Source: Chitinimonas_A lacunae (GTDB lineage: Bacteria > Pseudomonadota > Gammaproteobacteria > Burkholderiales > Chitinimonadaceae). From it: a DNA stretch of 64,000 bases. Below are positions 1 to 8,162 of this stretch, piece by piece (position 1 is the stretch's first letter; each line of letters begins with the position of its first letter). The DNA lies in NCBI RefSeq assembly GCF_042650885.1, contig NZ_JBHSBU010000001.1, positions 62,001-126,000 on the forward strand, written 5' to 3'. Position numbers and translations under genes: made by a program. Under the pieces are notes generated by a model. That model saw nothing but the letters and a program-made list of their open reading frames with translations. It did not search any database and had not been told where the DNA came from.

Positions 1-684
1 GTCAATGGCGTCGAGATCTCCGTGTCCTGGCGCAAACACACCCTGCATATCGTCGGCCTCGATATCGACCCGGACAATCCTGTGCTCAATGCAGGTCTGG
101 CCAGCCTGCGCGAAGGCCGTGACGGCCGGGCCGTGCGGATGGCCGAGGCGCTGGCCGAGGCCGGCATCCCCGATACCCTGGCCGGGGCACGTCGCTTTGC
201 TGATAACCCGGAAATGATCGGTCGTGCCCATTTCGCCCGTCATCTGATCGAGCGCGGCGTTGCCAAGGATATGAAAGCGGTATTCAAGCGCTATCTGGCG
301 CGTGGCAAGCCCGGTTATGTGGCCCACGACTGGGCCAGCCTGGCCGATGCCGTCGGCTGGATACGCGCAGCCGGTGGTATTGCCGTGATTGCCCATCCGG
401 GCCGTTATGAATTCGGCAAGCAGACGATGTTGGAGCTGATTGCGGAATTCAAGGCTGCCGGTGGCCAGGGGATCGAAGTGGTCTCGGGCAGCCACGGGCC
501 CGACGACTACGCCCGTTTCGCTCAACTGGCACGGGAACATGGCTTGCTGGCCTCGGTAGGATCGGACTACCACGCTACCGGCGAAGGCGCCCGCGAGCCT
601 GGTGTGATGCCCGATCTGCCCCATGGTTGTGACCCGGTCTGGCGTGACTGGCAGGCGGTGGCCGAACTAGGCGGGCCGGCCTGA
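1..684 (+). CDS. PHP-domain phosphatase, RNase AM / 3',5'-nucleoside bisphosphate phosphatase type (5' partial)
   Basis: The reading frame is open from the first base of the window, so the N-terminus lies outside and about 227 residues remain. The C-terminal half carries PHP-domain metal-site motifs: the HPGRYEFG stretch near base 394 and GSDYHATGEG near base 560. This is the YciV/TrpH class of PHP proteins. Members of that class act on 3',5'-nucleotide bisphosphates such as pAp, and a Chromobacterium homologue has been characterised with this activity. Here the activity is inferred from family resemblance. A same-strand yciO gene follows after 70 bases, a common neighbour in betaproteobacteria. 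The first PHP motif (HxH) is not visible because of the truncation, so the catalytic site cannot be fully checked. Confidence 0.85.
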   Translation, partial: VNGVEISVSWRKHTLHIVGLDIDPDNPVLNAGLASLREGRDGRAVRMAEALAEAGIPDTLAGARRFADNPEMIGRAHFARHLIERGVAKDMKAVFKRYLARGKPGYVAHDWASLADAVGWIRAAGGIAVIAHPGRYEFGKQTMLELIAEFKAAGGQGIEVVSGSHGPDDYARFAQLAREHGLLASVGSDYHATGEGAREPGVMPDLPHGCDPVWRDWQAVAELGGPA

Positions 685-754
685 GCGTCCCGGGGCGGAA
701 AATTCCGCGCGATTGGTATAAGCTCGCGCCCGCCCCGCTTCCGAGAACCCGATC

Positions 755-1384
755 ATGGCCCAGTATTTCCTGATCCACCCCGACAATCCGCAAGCCCGTC
801 TGATCCGGCAAGCGGTCGAGATCATCCGCGATGGCGGTGTGCTGGTCTATCCGACCGACTCCTGCTACGCCATCGGCTGCCAGCTTGGCAACAAGGAGGC
901 GCTGGAGCGCGTCCGGCGTATCCGCCAGGTGGACGACAACCACCATTTCACCCTGGTGTGCCGCGACCTCAAGGAACTCGCCACCTATGCCCGGGTGGAC
1001 AACCGCCAGTTCCGCTATCTCAAAAGCGCCACACCGGGCCGCTATACCGTGATCCTCACCGCCACCCGGGAAACCCCGCGCCGGGTGATGCACCCCAAAC
1101 GCAATACCATCGGCCTGCGCGTGCCCGACCATCCGGTCGTGGCCGCGCTGCTCGAAGAGCTCGGCGAGCCGCTGCTGTCGGCCACCTTGCTGTTGCCGGG
1201 CGAGGAATGGCCGCTGACCGAAGGCTGGGAAATCCGCGAGCGGCTCGAACACGAGGTTGACCTGATCCTCGATGCAGGCAGTTGCTCGGTCGAGCCGACC
1301 ACGGTGATCGATCTGACCGACGACGACCCGGTCCTGCTGCGCCGTGGTGCTGGCGATCCGGCGCTGTTTGGTCTGCAAGAATAA
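755..1384 (+). CDS. yciO: YciO family protein (Sua5/YrdC fold)
   Basis: This 209-residue protein has the Sua5/YciO/YrdC fold. The N-terminal segment GGVLVYPTDSCYAIGCQ is the nucleotide/threonine-site strand-loop, and KRNTIGLRVPDHPV and the later GSCSVEPTTVIDL segment match the YciO branch. It lacks the Sua5 C-terminal domain. Family members bind RNA or nucleotides. The threonylcarbamoyl-adenylate synthase role belongs to the TsaC/Sua5 branch, and a full-length Sua5 is encoded separately at 56367, so this one is probably the paralogue of uncertain role. It starts at ATG and lies 70 bases after the PHP gene. A weak hairpin terminator follows at 1415. Confidence 0.85.
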   Translation: MAQYFLIHPDNPQARLIRQAVEIIRDGGVLVYPTDSCYAIGCQLGNKEALERVRRIRQVDDNHHFTLVCRDLKELATYARVDNRQFRYLKSATPGRYTVILTATRETPRRVMHPKRNTIGLRVPDHPVVAALLEELGEPLLSATLLLPGEEWPLTEGWEIRERLEHEVDLILDAGSCSVEPTTVIDLTDDDPVLLRRGAGDPALFGLQE

Positions 1385-1401
1385 GCGCCATCGACAACTG
1401 G

Positions 1402-1430
1402 AAATAAATCGGACAATCCTCTGCAAGAAG
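1402..1430 (+). repeat. Family B dispersed repeat, copy 1
   Basis: This shares the core CGGACAATCCTCTGCAAGA with the copy at 49230-49258 read on the minus strand (CGGACAATCCTTTGCAAGA). An AT-rich tail (GAAAAAATAAATATATG) follows to about 1463. It is intergenic. Confidence 0.5.
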
Positions 1431-1440
1431 AGGATTTTCT
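1415..1440 (+). terminator. Weak rho-independent terminator after yciO, overlapping a family B repeat
   Basis: An 8-bp stem AATCCTCT/AGAGGATT with a six-base loop is followed by TTCT. It lies 30 bases after the yciO stop. The left arm and loop belong to the dispersed repeat described as family B, so the hairpin may be a by-product of that element. Confidence 0.45.
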
Positions 1441-1556
1441 GATAAAGAAAAAATAAATATATGCGTCAACACTCGACCAGACTCTCCGATTTGCCGGGCA
1501 CCACTCCCAACTGATCCCGACCATGGCCTTATGCGCCGGAAAGCCTTTTGCTGCCC

Positions 1557-2228
1557 ATGCAGGAAATTCTTGAAGTCATCACCCTCTATACCCTGCCAGT
1601 GATTTTCGCCCTGACCTTCACCCAGGCCGCCCAGGCCATGGTGGCCGACCGGCTGGGCGACACCACCGCCCGCTCGATGGGGCGGCTGACCTGGAACCCG
1701 TCGGCGCATATCGACCCGCTCGGTACCATCCTGCTGCCGCTTGGCATGATCGCGCTGGCCAAGCTGTCCGGCGGCATGGTGCCGCCGATCCTGATCGGCT
1801 GGGCCAAGCCGATTCCGACCGATTACCGCATGCTGCGCAATCCACGGCGCGATATGCGCTGGATTGCCGCCGCCGTGCCCCTGACCAATCTGGCGATGGT
1901 GCTGTTCTGGGCGGTGCTGTTCAAACTGGGCGCCTGGAATCCGGACAGCTATGTGGCCGAGCCGCTGCAAAGGATGTCCTTGATCGGGGTGGTGCTGAAT
2001 GCCTCGTTTGCCGTGCTGATGTGCCTGCCCATCCTGCCGTTCCCGGGCGGCATGATCACCCTGAGCCTGTTGCCGCCGCGTCTGGCCGAGCGCTATGCCC
2101 GTCATCAGCCCTGGGGCATGCTGATTCTGGTGGTGCTGTTCCTGACCGGGATACTGGGCTTTGTGATGCTGCCGTTCATCCATGCGCTGCTGGCGGTGGT
2201 ATTCCTGCTGTTTGGCATTGCACCCTGA
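1557..2228 (+). CDS. Site-2 protease (M50) family membrane protein lacking the zinc site
   Basis: This is a 223-residue integral membrane protein, about five hydrophobic segments. Its sequence clearly follows the short bacterial M50 family: the first helix, then RLGDTTARSMGRLTWNPSAHIDPLGT. The catalytic motif is gone, however. Where the family has HExxH, this protein has TQAAQ (residues 22-26), and where the family has LPxLDGG, it has LPFPGG, so both His ligands, the Glu base and the Asp ligand are all replaced. Proteolysis is therefore unlikely, and a scaffold or binding role is possible. The start is ATG at 1557; a TTG at 1548 is an alternative. It sits downstream of yciO as active M50 genes often do, and a strong terminator follows. 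Confidence 0.85.
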   Translation: MQEILEVITLYTLPVIFALTFTQAAQAMVADRLGDTTARSMGRLTWNPSAHIDPLGTILLPLGMIALAKLSGGMVPPILIGWAKPIPTDYRMLRNPRRDMRWIAAAVPLTNLAMVLFWAVLFKLGAWNPDSYVAEPLQRMSLIGVVLNASFAVLMCLPILPFPGGMITLSLLPPRLAERYARHQPWGMLILVVLFLTGILGFVMLPFIHALLAVVFLLFGIAP

Positions 2229-2263
2229 CGAGCCTGCATCGGCCTTGTGTCCGACCCACTGAC

Positions 2264-2292
2264 AAAAGCCCGCATAAGCGGGCTTTTGTTTT
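2264..2292 (+). terminator. Rho-independent terminator after the M50-like gene
   Basis: A stem of AAAAGCCCGC / GCGGGCTTTT with a four-base loop is followed by GTTTT. It lies 36 bases after the stop codon. Confidence 0.9.
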
Positions 2293-2448
2293 GCTGTCGT
2301 CAAGCTGTCCTGAGTCGGCTGGGCGTAGGCTCAGACGCTCGCGCACGCCTGGTTGGATCCGAGCCAAACGTCAGGGCGATAAAGCTGAGCGGCCGGGCCT
2401 GCTTCAGCGAGCACCTCGGTGGCCGAATCGACGGACAGGCAGGGTGCC

Positions 2449-2557
2449 TTAGCGCTTTTCCCCTGAAATCGGCGTCGCAGCAAGTCTGGTTGAGCGCAGG
2501 CAGCCGGCGCTTTGAGGGCCGGACACCTTGACTCCGAATCGACTGGAAATGCGCTAG
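2449..2557 (-). repeat. Family A dispersed repeat, copy 1
   Basis: This is a roughly 108-bp element. Its right end GGAAATGCGCTAG is identical to the outer inverted repeat of copy 9 at 62258-62365, and its left end TTAGCGCTTTTCC is a close match. The inner pairs GAAATCGGCGTCG and CTCCGAATC, and the GGGCCGGACA segment, are shared with the other copies. It reads in the minus direction relative to copy 9. Confidence 0.75.
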
Positions 2558-2629
2558 CTGCAAAGCGGCGTCACCCACCATGTTTTCCGTCATGTGCGGT
2601 CGCTTGATCCTCAGCGAGAACCAAGGCAA

Positions 2630-2661
2630 GGGTGCGTTACGACCTTCGGTCTGGCGCACCC
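2630..2661. repeat. Two-stem palindrome (REP-like)
   Basis: The outer arms GGGTGCG and CGCACCC enclose a second stem, GACC-TTC-GGTC. Palindromes built on GGTGCG/CGCACC around a TTCG-type loop are typical of bacterial REP sequences. It is seen once in this window. Confidence 0.4.
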
Positions 2662-2843
2662 CTGTATGCTCGTATCCCGTAGGAGCGTTCCCTGCCGAGC
2701 CAAGACCAAATGCCGGATGCACCCGGCCAGACGCTGTGTTTTCACGCCGTTTTGGATGAGGTCTTCCCATTTCGCTGCGCTGAGCTGTCTAAGCCCGGGT
2801 TTTCCGGAAATGCATCGCCCATCACTGGCTGAGTGCTACAAAG

Positions 2844-2860
2844 AAAATTTCAGGAAAAAC
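2844..2860 (+). repeat. Family B dispersed repeat, partial copy
   Basis: Seventeen bases, AAAATTTCAGGAAAAAC, are identical to the corresponding part of the copy at 58049-58078 read on the minus strand. The TCTGCAAGAC half is missing. Confidence 0.45.
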
Positions 2861-2891
2861 AAGCGCTAGCATTGTTGCATTCTACGAATAG

Positions 2892-2923
2892 AAAAAACAA
2901 AAACCCGCCGAAGCGGGTTTTTG
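2892..2923 (-). terminator. Terminator after glnB (usable on both strands)
   Basis: A stem AAACCCGC / GCGGGTTT with loop CGAA is flanked by an A-rich run on one side and a T-rich run on the other. Read on the minus strand it follows the glnB stop by about 20 bases and ends in GTTTTTTC. Confidence 0.85.
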
Positions 2924-2945
2924 TTGTCGATCGAGCGTGGCGGTC

Positions 2946-3290
2946 TCAGACAGCTTCGACCCCGGTCTCGCCGGTGCGGATCCGCACCACTTGCTCGACG
3001 GCGGTGACGAAGATCTTGCCGTCGCCGATCTTGCCGGTCCGGGCCGCCTTGACGATGGCGTCGATGGCGGCTTCGACCTTGTCGGCGGCCAGCACCACCT
3101 CGATTTTCACCTTGGGCAGGAAATCCACCACATACTCGGCGCCCCGGTACAGCTCGGTATGGCCTTTCTGACGGCCGAAGCCCTTGACCTCGGTGACGGT
3201 CAGGCCGCTGATGCCGACTTCCGCGAGCGCCTCGCGCACTTCGTCGAGTTTGAACGGCTTGATGATGGCTTCGATTTTCTTCATGTCCAT
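2946..3290 (-). CDS. glnB: Nitrogen regulatory protein PII
   Basis: This 114-residue protein is a PII signal transducer that reads 2-oxoglutarate, ATP/ADP and, through uridylylation, glutamine. The N-terminus MKKIEAIIKPFKLDEVREAL is near-diagnostic. The T-loop carries the uridylylated tyrosine in YRGAEYVVDF, and TGKIGDGKIFV and the terminal RIRTGE motif are intact. The N-terminus resembles GlnB more than GlnK, and no amtB lies nearby, so I prefer glnB; this is a resemblance call. Start 3290 is favoured because GGGAG lies seven bases upstream; ATG at 3284 is in frame and would give the more usual MKKIEAI start. Confidence 0.95.
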   Translation of the reverse strand: MDMKKIEAIIKPFKLDEVREALAEVGISGLTVTEVKGFGRQKGHTELYRGAEYVVDFLPKVKIEVVLAADKVEAAIDAIVKAARTGKIGDGKIFVTAVEQVVRIRTGETGVEAV

Positions 3291-3335
3291 CGGACGTCTC
3301 CCGGCGTAGGGCGGCGGGGCTGGCCCGCCTGACGA

Positions 3336-4121
3336 TTACTCGATCTTGGCCTTGGCCTTCAGATCGCTGATCATCTTCTCGATTTGCTTGCCCTGGGCTT
3401 GCTGTTGCAGCTGGGGCTTCATTTCCTCGAACGACGGGCCTTGCACATCACGCATGTCTTCGAGCTTGATGATGTGGTAGCCGAACTGGGTCTTGACCGG
3501 CTCTTGCGTGATCTGGCCCTTCTTCAGCTTGCTCATGGCCTGGCCGAATTCCGGCACGAAGCTGTCAGGCACGCTCCAGCCCAGATCGCCGCCCTTGTCC
3601 TTGCTGCCCGGATCCTTGGACTTTTCCTTGGCCAGGTCTTCGAACTTCTTGCCCTTCTTCAGCGCAGCCAAGATGGCCTTGGCCTCGTCTTCCTTCTCGA
3701 CCAGGATATGGCGGGCCTGGTATTCCTTGGGCGGCATCTGCGACTTCATCTTGTCGAACTCGGCCTTGAGTTCGGCGTCGGGCATCGGGTTGTTCTTTTG
3801 ATAATGGGCCACGAAGGCGTTCAGCAGAGCGTTCTGCTTGGAGATTTCCATCTCCATCTGGGTATCGGCCTGCTTGTCGACACCTTGCTTCACGGCTTCC
3901 TGGGTCAGGACTTCCTTCAGCACCAGGTCATCGCGAATCTTCTGGCGCAGGTCCGGGCTGTCCTTGGCGCCGCGTTCGGCCAGCTTCTTCAGGATGAAAT
4001 CCATCTTGGCCTGGGGGATGGCCACACCGTTCACGGTGGCGACCGGCTTGTCGGCAGCGAAGGCAGCGCCGGCGACCAGCGCGGCGATCAGGGTCAGGGC
4101 GAGGCGGGATTGGGTGCGCAT
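3336..4121 (-). CDS. Periplasmic peptidyl-prolyl cis-trans isomerase, PpiC/parvulin type
   Basis: This 261-residue secreted foldase begins with a signal peptide (MRTQSRLALTLIAALVAGAAFA). A SurA/PrsA-like N-terminal helical part (about residues 25-125) follows, and then one parvulin domain starting with ARHILVEKEDEAKAI and ending QFGYHIIKLEDM. The GGDLGW and FGQAMSKLKKGQ segments are the classic parvulin core. It would accelerate prolyl isomerisation and chaperone exported proteins. The start at 4121 is set by AAGGA nine bases upstream and by the signal peptide; an upstream in-frame ATG at 4169 has neither. The bolA-yciI-yciB run lies just upstream on the same strand. Confidence 0.93.
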   Translation of the reverse strand: MRTQSRLALTLIAALVAGAAFAADKPVATVNGVAIPQAKMDFILKKLAERGAKDSPDLRQKIRDDLVLKEVLTQEAVKQGVDKQADTQMEMEISKQNALLNAFVAHYQKNNPMPDAELKAEFDKMKSQMPPKEYQARHILVEKEDEAKAILAALKKGKKFEDLAKEKSKDPGSKDKGGDLGWSVPDSFVPEFGQAMSKLKKGQITQEPVKTQFGYHIIKLEDMRDVQGPSFEEMKPQLQQQAQGKQIEKMISDLKAKAKIE

Positions 4122-4187
4122 CGATAAGTCCTTGTGGCGATTCGTTTGGTTTGGTTTGGAAATCAACACGCGGCCGGAAAGGCTGCG

Positions 4188-4472
4188 CTATGGGTGTTCC
4201 GTCGGTGTACGGGCATCGATGGCCAAGGCGTGGATTTCGCGCCTCATCATCTCGCCCAGGGCGTCGTACACCATACGGTGACGCGCCACACGCGACTGGC
4301 CGGCAAAGCGTTCGGAGACGATCGTCAAGAGATAGTGTCCGCCACCGCTTGCCGCACCGGCATGGCCGATATGGCGGGCGCCGTCGTCATGGAGTTCCAG
4401 GACGGTCGGCGCCAAAACCGCGAGTTTCGCACGGATTCGTTCGCTTGTGCTTGGCTCTTTCGCGTCGTTCAT
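4188..4472 (-). CDS. BolA family protein
   Basis: This 94-residue protein has the BolA fold, with the signature HYLLTIVSERFAGQSRVARHRMVYDALGEMM. BolA proteins pair with monothiol glutaredoxins in iron-sulfur cluster handling, and some bind DNA. The conserved histidine of the VARHRMVY segment is present. It overlaps the upstream yciI gene by four bases (ATGA), so translation is probably coupled. Confidence 0.9.
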   Translation of the reverse strand: MNDAKEPSTSERIRAKLAVLAPTVLELHDDGARHIGHAGAASGGGHYLLTIVSERFAGQSRVARHRMVYDALGEMMRREIHALAIDARTPTEHP

Positions 4473-4771
4473 GCCGGTAGAACCTTCTTGAAGGGTTTGA
4501 CTTCGACCTCGGCGTATACCCCGGCCGTGACATAGGGGTCGGCGTCGGCCCAGGCGCGGGCGGCGGCCAGATCGGCGAATTCCGCCACGATCAGGCTGCC
4601 GCTGAAACCGGCCGGGCCGGGGTCGGGGCTGTCGATGGCCGGGCAGGGGCCGGCCAGCAACAGCCGGCCCTGGTCTTGCAGCGCTTGCAGCCGGGCCAGA
4701 TGGTCGGGCCGCGCTGCCAGTCGGCGCGCCAGGCTGTCGGGCGCGTCGCGGCCGAGAATCAGGTAGTACAT
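4469..4771 (-). CDS. yciI: YciI family protein
   Basis: This 100-residue protein has the YciI ferredoxin-like fold. The N-terminus MYYLILGRDAPDSLARR, the central histidine in RPDHLARLQAL, and the end DPYVTAGVYAEVEVKPFKKV are all typical. The His-Asp pair of the family is present (H in RPDH, D in ADADPY). The biochemical role of the family is unsettled. It overlaps bolA by four bases and lies one base from the yciB stop, forming a yciB-yciI-bolA unit also seen in other betaproteobacteria. Confidence 0.92.
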   Translation of the reverse strand: MYYLILGRDAPDSLARRLAARPDHLARLQALQDQGRLLLAGPCPAIDSPDPGPAGFSGSLIVAEFADLAAARAWADADPYVTAGVYAEVEVKPFKKVLPA

Positions 4772-4772
4772 C

Positions 4773-5369
4773 TCAGGACTCCTTATGCTGGCCGCTCTGT
4801 TCGGCCTTGTCGTCGGCCGGCAGATGGCGCGACAGATAGAGGGCCTGGAGCAGGATAAACACCGGGGTGATCACGATCACGCAGATCAACTTGAAATTGA
4901 CCCAGGTGGCTTCGGGCAGACTGAACGCCACCGCCAGATTGACCACGCCCATCAGAACAAAGAACGCTGCCCATATCCACAACAAACGATCCCAGACCGG
5001 TTCGGGCAGGCTGAGTTCCTTGCCCATCACCGCTTTGAGCGGATGTTTGCCGTAGACATAGCGGCTGATGACAAAGGCCACCGCGCCTATCCAGTAGAGC
5101 ACCGTGGGTTTCCAGTAAATGAATACCTGGTCATGCAAGGCGATGGTGGCACCGCCGAGCACACCGATGCTGATCAGGGCCATCCACTGCATCAGCTCGA
5201 TTTTGCGGCCGCGCAGCTTGAGGTAGGCGATCTGCCCCACGGTCACCACGATCGCCAGAGCCGTGGCGAATTCGATCGGCTTATTGAGATGGAGGGCCGG
5301 CACGGTCAGGCCGGAATGAAAGCCGATAAAGAACAGCGCAATCGGCAGCAGGTCGAAGAGGAGTTTCAT
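4773..5369 (-). CDS. yciB: Inner membrane protein YciB (septation protein A / IspZ family)
   Basis: This 198-residue membrane protein has about five hydrophobic segments. The family hallmarks are the start MKLLFDLLPIALFFIGFH and the motifs FIYWKPTVLYW and ISRYVYGKHPLKA. In enterobacteria YciB contributes to envelope integrity and cell elongation/division. It is first in a minus-strand run with yciI and bolA. The start at 5369 has GAGG about nine bases upstream. Confidence 0.93.
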   Translation of the reverse strand: MKLLFDLLPIALFFIGFHSGLTVPALHLNKPIEFATALAIVVTVGQIAYLKLRGRKIELMQWMALISIGVLGGATIALHDQVFIYWKPTVLYWIGAVAFVISRYVYGKHPLKAVMGKELSLPEPVWDRLLWIWAAFFVLMGVVNLAVAFSLPEATWVNFKLICVIVITPVFILLQALYLSRHLPADDKAEQSGQHKES

Positions 5370-5608
5370 GGTCGCGCGATTATGCCGTCATCGTGACGAC
5401 GGCACAACGCCAGCAAGTGCACTGAGGCCCGCGACAGTTGTATGAAAGTTTTGTGTCAAAAAATATTGACAGCGATAGGATGAACGCCGCACCCAATCTT
5501 GCACATATTTAAATAAATAAAAATTTGTGCCCGGATGGTATTTTTTCTCCGCCATCGATCAGGCGGCCAGGGCAGCCTGGCCCCGGGCGAGACCATGCTG
5601 CCGTCGCA

Positions 5609-6388
5609 TCAACCCGCTTCGCCGATCGCCATCTGCCACTGGCCATCGCCGCCGCGCCACAGCGCAAGCGGCCAGCCATAGACGGCGCTGAGCCGCTCGC
5701 GCGTCAGCACCTCGGCGGCCCGGCCGCAGCCCAGCAGCCGGCCGTCACCCAGCAACGCCACCTGATCCGCCCAGCGCGCCGCCTGTGGCAGGTCGTGCAG
5801 CACTGCCACGATGGTGCGGCCGCGGTCGGCTTCCTGGCGGAGCCGGCGTAACAGCAGCGCCTGATGTTTGAGGTCGAGGTGGTTGGTCGGCTCGTCCAGC
5901 AGCCAGATCGGCGCAGCCTGGGCCAGCAGGCGGGCAAAGCCCGCGCGCTGACGCTCGCCACCTGAAAGCCGTGCCCACGGCCGCTCGGCGAGTGCGGTCA
6001 GTTCGCAGTCATCGATGGCGCTGGTCACCGCGGCCAGATCGTCTGCATCGGGTCGGCCGAACTGGCCCAGCGCCGGACGGCGGCCAAGCAGCACATAGTC
6101 ATGCAGGGTGAAGGGCAGCGCAGTCGGGGCGAATTGCCCGAGCCAGCCAAGCCGACGCGCCCGTTCGCGGTCGGGGTAGCTGGAGAGCGTCTGACCGTCG
6201 AGCAATACCTGACCGGCCGAGGGCTGCGCCAGACCTGCCAGCAGCCGCAACAGGCTGGTCTTGCCCGCCCCGTTGGGCCCGACCAGCGCGGTCAGGCTGC
6301 CGGCGGGCAGGGCCAAGTCGATGCCTTCGAGCAGGACCCGGCCATGGCGATAGAGCGCGGCAGCCTGGGTACTCAGTACCGCGTTCAT
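5609..6388 (-). CDS. hmuV: Hemin import ATP-binding protein HmuV
   Basis: This 259-residue ABC ATPase is of the iron/heme/B12 importer type. The Walker A GPNGAGKT is at residues 37-44, the signature LSGGERQRAGFARLL and the Walker B WLLDEPTNHLD are intact, and the H-loop is in VAVLHDLPQAA. It would power heme transport by the HmuU permease. It overlaps the upstream hmuU gene by four bases (ATGA). It is the last gene of the heme locus; no clear terminator follows. Confidence 0.92.
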   Translation of the reverse strand: MNAVLSTQAAALYRHGRVLLEGIDLALPAGSLTALVGPNGAGKTSLLRLLAGLAQPSAGQVLLDGQTLSSYPDRERARRLGWLGQFAPTALPFTLHDYVLLGRRPALGQFGRPDADDLAAVTSAIDDCELTALAERPWARLSGGERQRAGFARLLAQAAPIWLLDEPTNHLDLKHQALLLRRLRQEADRGRTIVAVLHDLPQAARWADQVALLGDGRLLGCGRAAEVLTRERLSAVYGWPLALWRGGDGQWQMAIGEAG

Positions 6389-7371
6389 CGCTCACCTCGC
6401 CGGCGCAGAAACAGCCATAGAAAGAATGGCGGCCCGACCAGGGCAGCCAGCAGGCCGACCGGCAGGTCAACCGGGTAGACCGCGCCGCGCGCCAGCGTGT
6501 CCATACCCAACAAGAAGACCGCCCCGACCACGGCCGAGATGCCGATCAGCCGGCGTCGGCTACCTCCCAGCCACAGCGCGCAGGCATTGGGCACCATCAT
6601 GCCGACAAAGCCGACCAGTCCGGCCAGCGTCACCGCACCGCCGACGGCCAGTGCGGCGCCCAGCGCCGTCCAGCGCCGCAGTGCGGGCAGATCGATGCCC
6701 AGGCTGATCGCCTCGTCCTCGCCCAGCAACAGACAGTCGAGATCGCGGCCTTGCCACCACAGGATCAGTAGACCGGCAATCGACACGGGTGCCGCCAGCC
6801 AGAGCGGTGCGGCGGCGGAATTGCCCAGATGGCCCGACAGCCAGGTGGTGGCGCCGCGCAGTGTCAAATCATCCGAGAGAAACAGCACCAGACCGCATAC
6901 CGCACTGGCAAAGCTGCCGATGACCAGACCCAGCACCAGCAGGCCCAGTTCGCCGCCGTCGAGCAGCCGGTTGAACAGCAAGAGCAGCCAGGTAACGGCG
7001 AGGCCGCCGACAAAGGCGGCAAAGGGCATTCCCATGCTGTCCCAGCCCAGCGCCATCACGCCGATGGCCCCCAGCATCGCACCGCTCGAAGTTCCGATCA
7101 TGCCGGGGTCTACCAGGGGATTGCGAAACAGCGCCTGGAGCGCGGCACCGGCGCCGGCCAGCGCCGCGCCGACCAGCAGGGCTGACAGAAGACGCGGCAG
7201 GCGCAGGCCGTTGAACAGCGGATCGTTCAGATCGGGCCATTGCCAGCCGTCGCCGTGAAAGCCGAAGGCAAAGCCGATCAGGCCAAGACCTGCCAGCAGC
7301 ATCAGCCATGGGCCGCTGCCGGAGAACACTTGATAGACCGGTGGACGGGTCAGGCGCGGCGCTGCGGTCAC
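6385..7371 (-). CDS. hmuU: Heme ABC transporter permease HmuU (FecCD family)
   Basis: This 328-residue FecCD-family permease has about nine to ten transmembrane segments. Family marks are NPLVDPGMIGTSSGAMLGA near residues 90-108 and the GLVGFVGMMVPNACALW motif near residue 255, which forms the ATPase coupling region. It overlaps hmuV and hmuT by four bases each, so the three genes are translationally linked. Given hmuS and the receptor next door, heme is the likely cargo. Confidence 0.92.
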   Translation of the reverse strand: MTAAPRLTRPPVYQVFSGSGPWLMLLAGLGLIGFAFGFHGDGWQWPDLNDPLFNGLRLPRLLSALLVGAALAGAGAALQALFRNPLVDPGMIGTSSGAMLGAIGVMALGWDSMGMPFAAFVGGLAVTWLLLLFNRLLDGGELGLLVLGLVIGSFASAVCGLVLFLSDDLTLRGATTWLSGHLGNSAAAPLWLAAPVSIAGLLILWWQGRDLDCLLLGEDEAISLGIDLPALRRWTALGAALAVGGAVTLAGLVGFVGMMVPNACALWLGGSRRRLIGISAVVGAVFLLGMDTLARGAVYPVDLPVGLLAALVGPPFFLWLFLRRRGER

Positions 7372-8162
7372 GACGCCCCCAGTTCGCGCAGCCGCTTCAC
7401 CACCGCCGGACTGTTCAGATTGATATTGAACAGTTCATGCACCGGCCATTCATAGACGCGGCCACGGCGGCCAGCCGGGGTGGCGGCGATATCGGGGCGG
7501 ACACGCAATTGCTCCAGACTGCCGTAGACCGCCCGATTATGGCCGGCCACCAGGATCAGGTCGGGGGCGAGCCGGGCGATGGCCTCAGGTTCGAGCGGCT
7601 TGTGGCCCTCGACCTCTGCTGCGACATTGATGGCGCCCGCTGCCCGGATCAGCAGATCGGACGGCGTATCGCGCCCGGCCACCGTGCGGCCTTCGTAGCT
7701 GATCAGGATGCGGCGACCGCTGGCGGCCGCCGGGGTCATGCCTTGTTGCCATTGCTGCGCCAGCCGGTCGGCGGCCGGCGTGGCGCCCAGCAGAGAGCCG
7801 ACGGTGCGGATCGCTTCGGCGTAGTCGCGGCCGTCGCCATGGGCCGACACCTGGACGGCACGGATGCCGACGCGGCGGAACTGTTCCCAGATGCTCGATG
7901 GCTGGGCGGCGGCGCTGCCCAGCACCAGGGTCGGTTGCAGCCGCGCCACCGGTTCGACCGAGAGCGCGCGCGACAGGCCGATCACCTTGGCGTGGCTGAG
8001 TTCGGGCTGGCGCGCCATCTGGTCGCGCCCGATCACGTCGCTGGCGCGGCCGAGCGCCACGGCAATCTCGGCCACATCGGCCGTCAAGGCGACCACACGC
8101 TCGGCTGCGCCTGCCGGCACGAACAGGCTCAGCGCCAGCAGGGGACTAAGCCAGCGTCGCAT
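7368..8162 (-). CDS. hmuT: Periplasmic heme-binding protein HmuT
   Basis: This 264-residue binding protein has a signal peptide (MRRWLSPLLALSLFVPAGAA) and a BtuF/TroA-like two-lobe domain beginning RVVALTADVAEIAVALG. GRASDVIGRD, LVLGSAAAQP and DLILVAGHN are typical strands of the cluster III solute-binding fold. It would carry heme from the receptor to HmuUV. The start at 8162 has GGAGG seven bases upstream, which makes it overlap the end of hmuS by 17 bases; longer in-frame starts lack this site. Confidence 0.9.
   Translation of the reverse strand: MRRWLSPLLALSLFVPAGAAERVVALTADVAEIAVALGRASDVIGRDQMARQPELSHAKVIGLSRALSVEPVARLQPTLVLGSAAAQPSSIWEQFRRVGIRAVQVSAHGDGRDYAEAIRTVGSLLGATPAADRLAQQWQQGMTPAAASGRRILISYEGRTVAGRDTPSDLLIRAAGAINVAAEVEGHKPLEPEAIARLAPDLILVAGHNRAVYGSLEQLRVRPDIAATPAGRRGRVYEWPVHELFNINLNSPAVVKRLRELGAS

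Larger units (their letters stand above)
2293..2945. other. Gene-free stretch with repeats, between the M50-like gene and glnB
   Basis: I find no convincing gene in these 650 bases. The stretch holds one family A repeat (2449-2557), a two-stem palindrome (2630-2661), a family B core (2844-2860) and the glnB terminator. Short open frames here have no ribosome-binding site or recognisable product. Confidence 0.7.
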
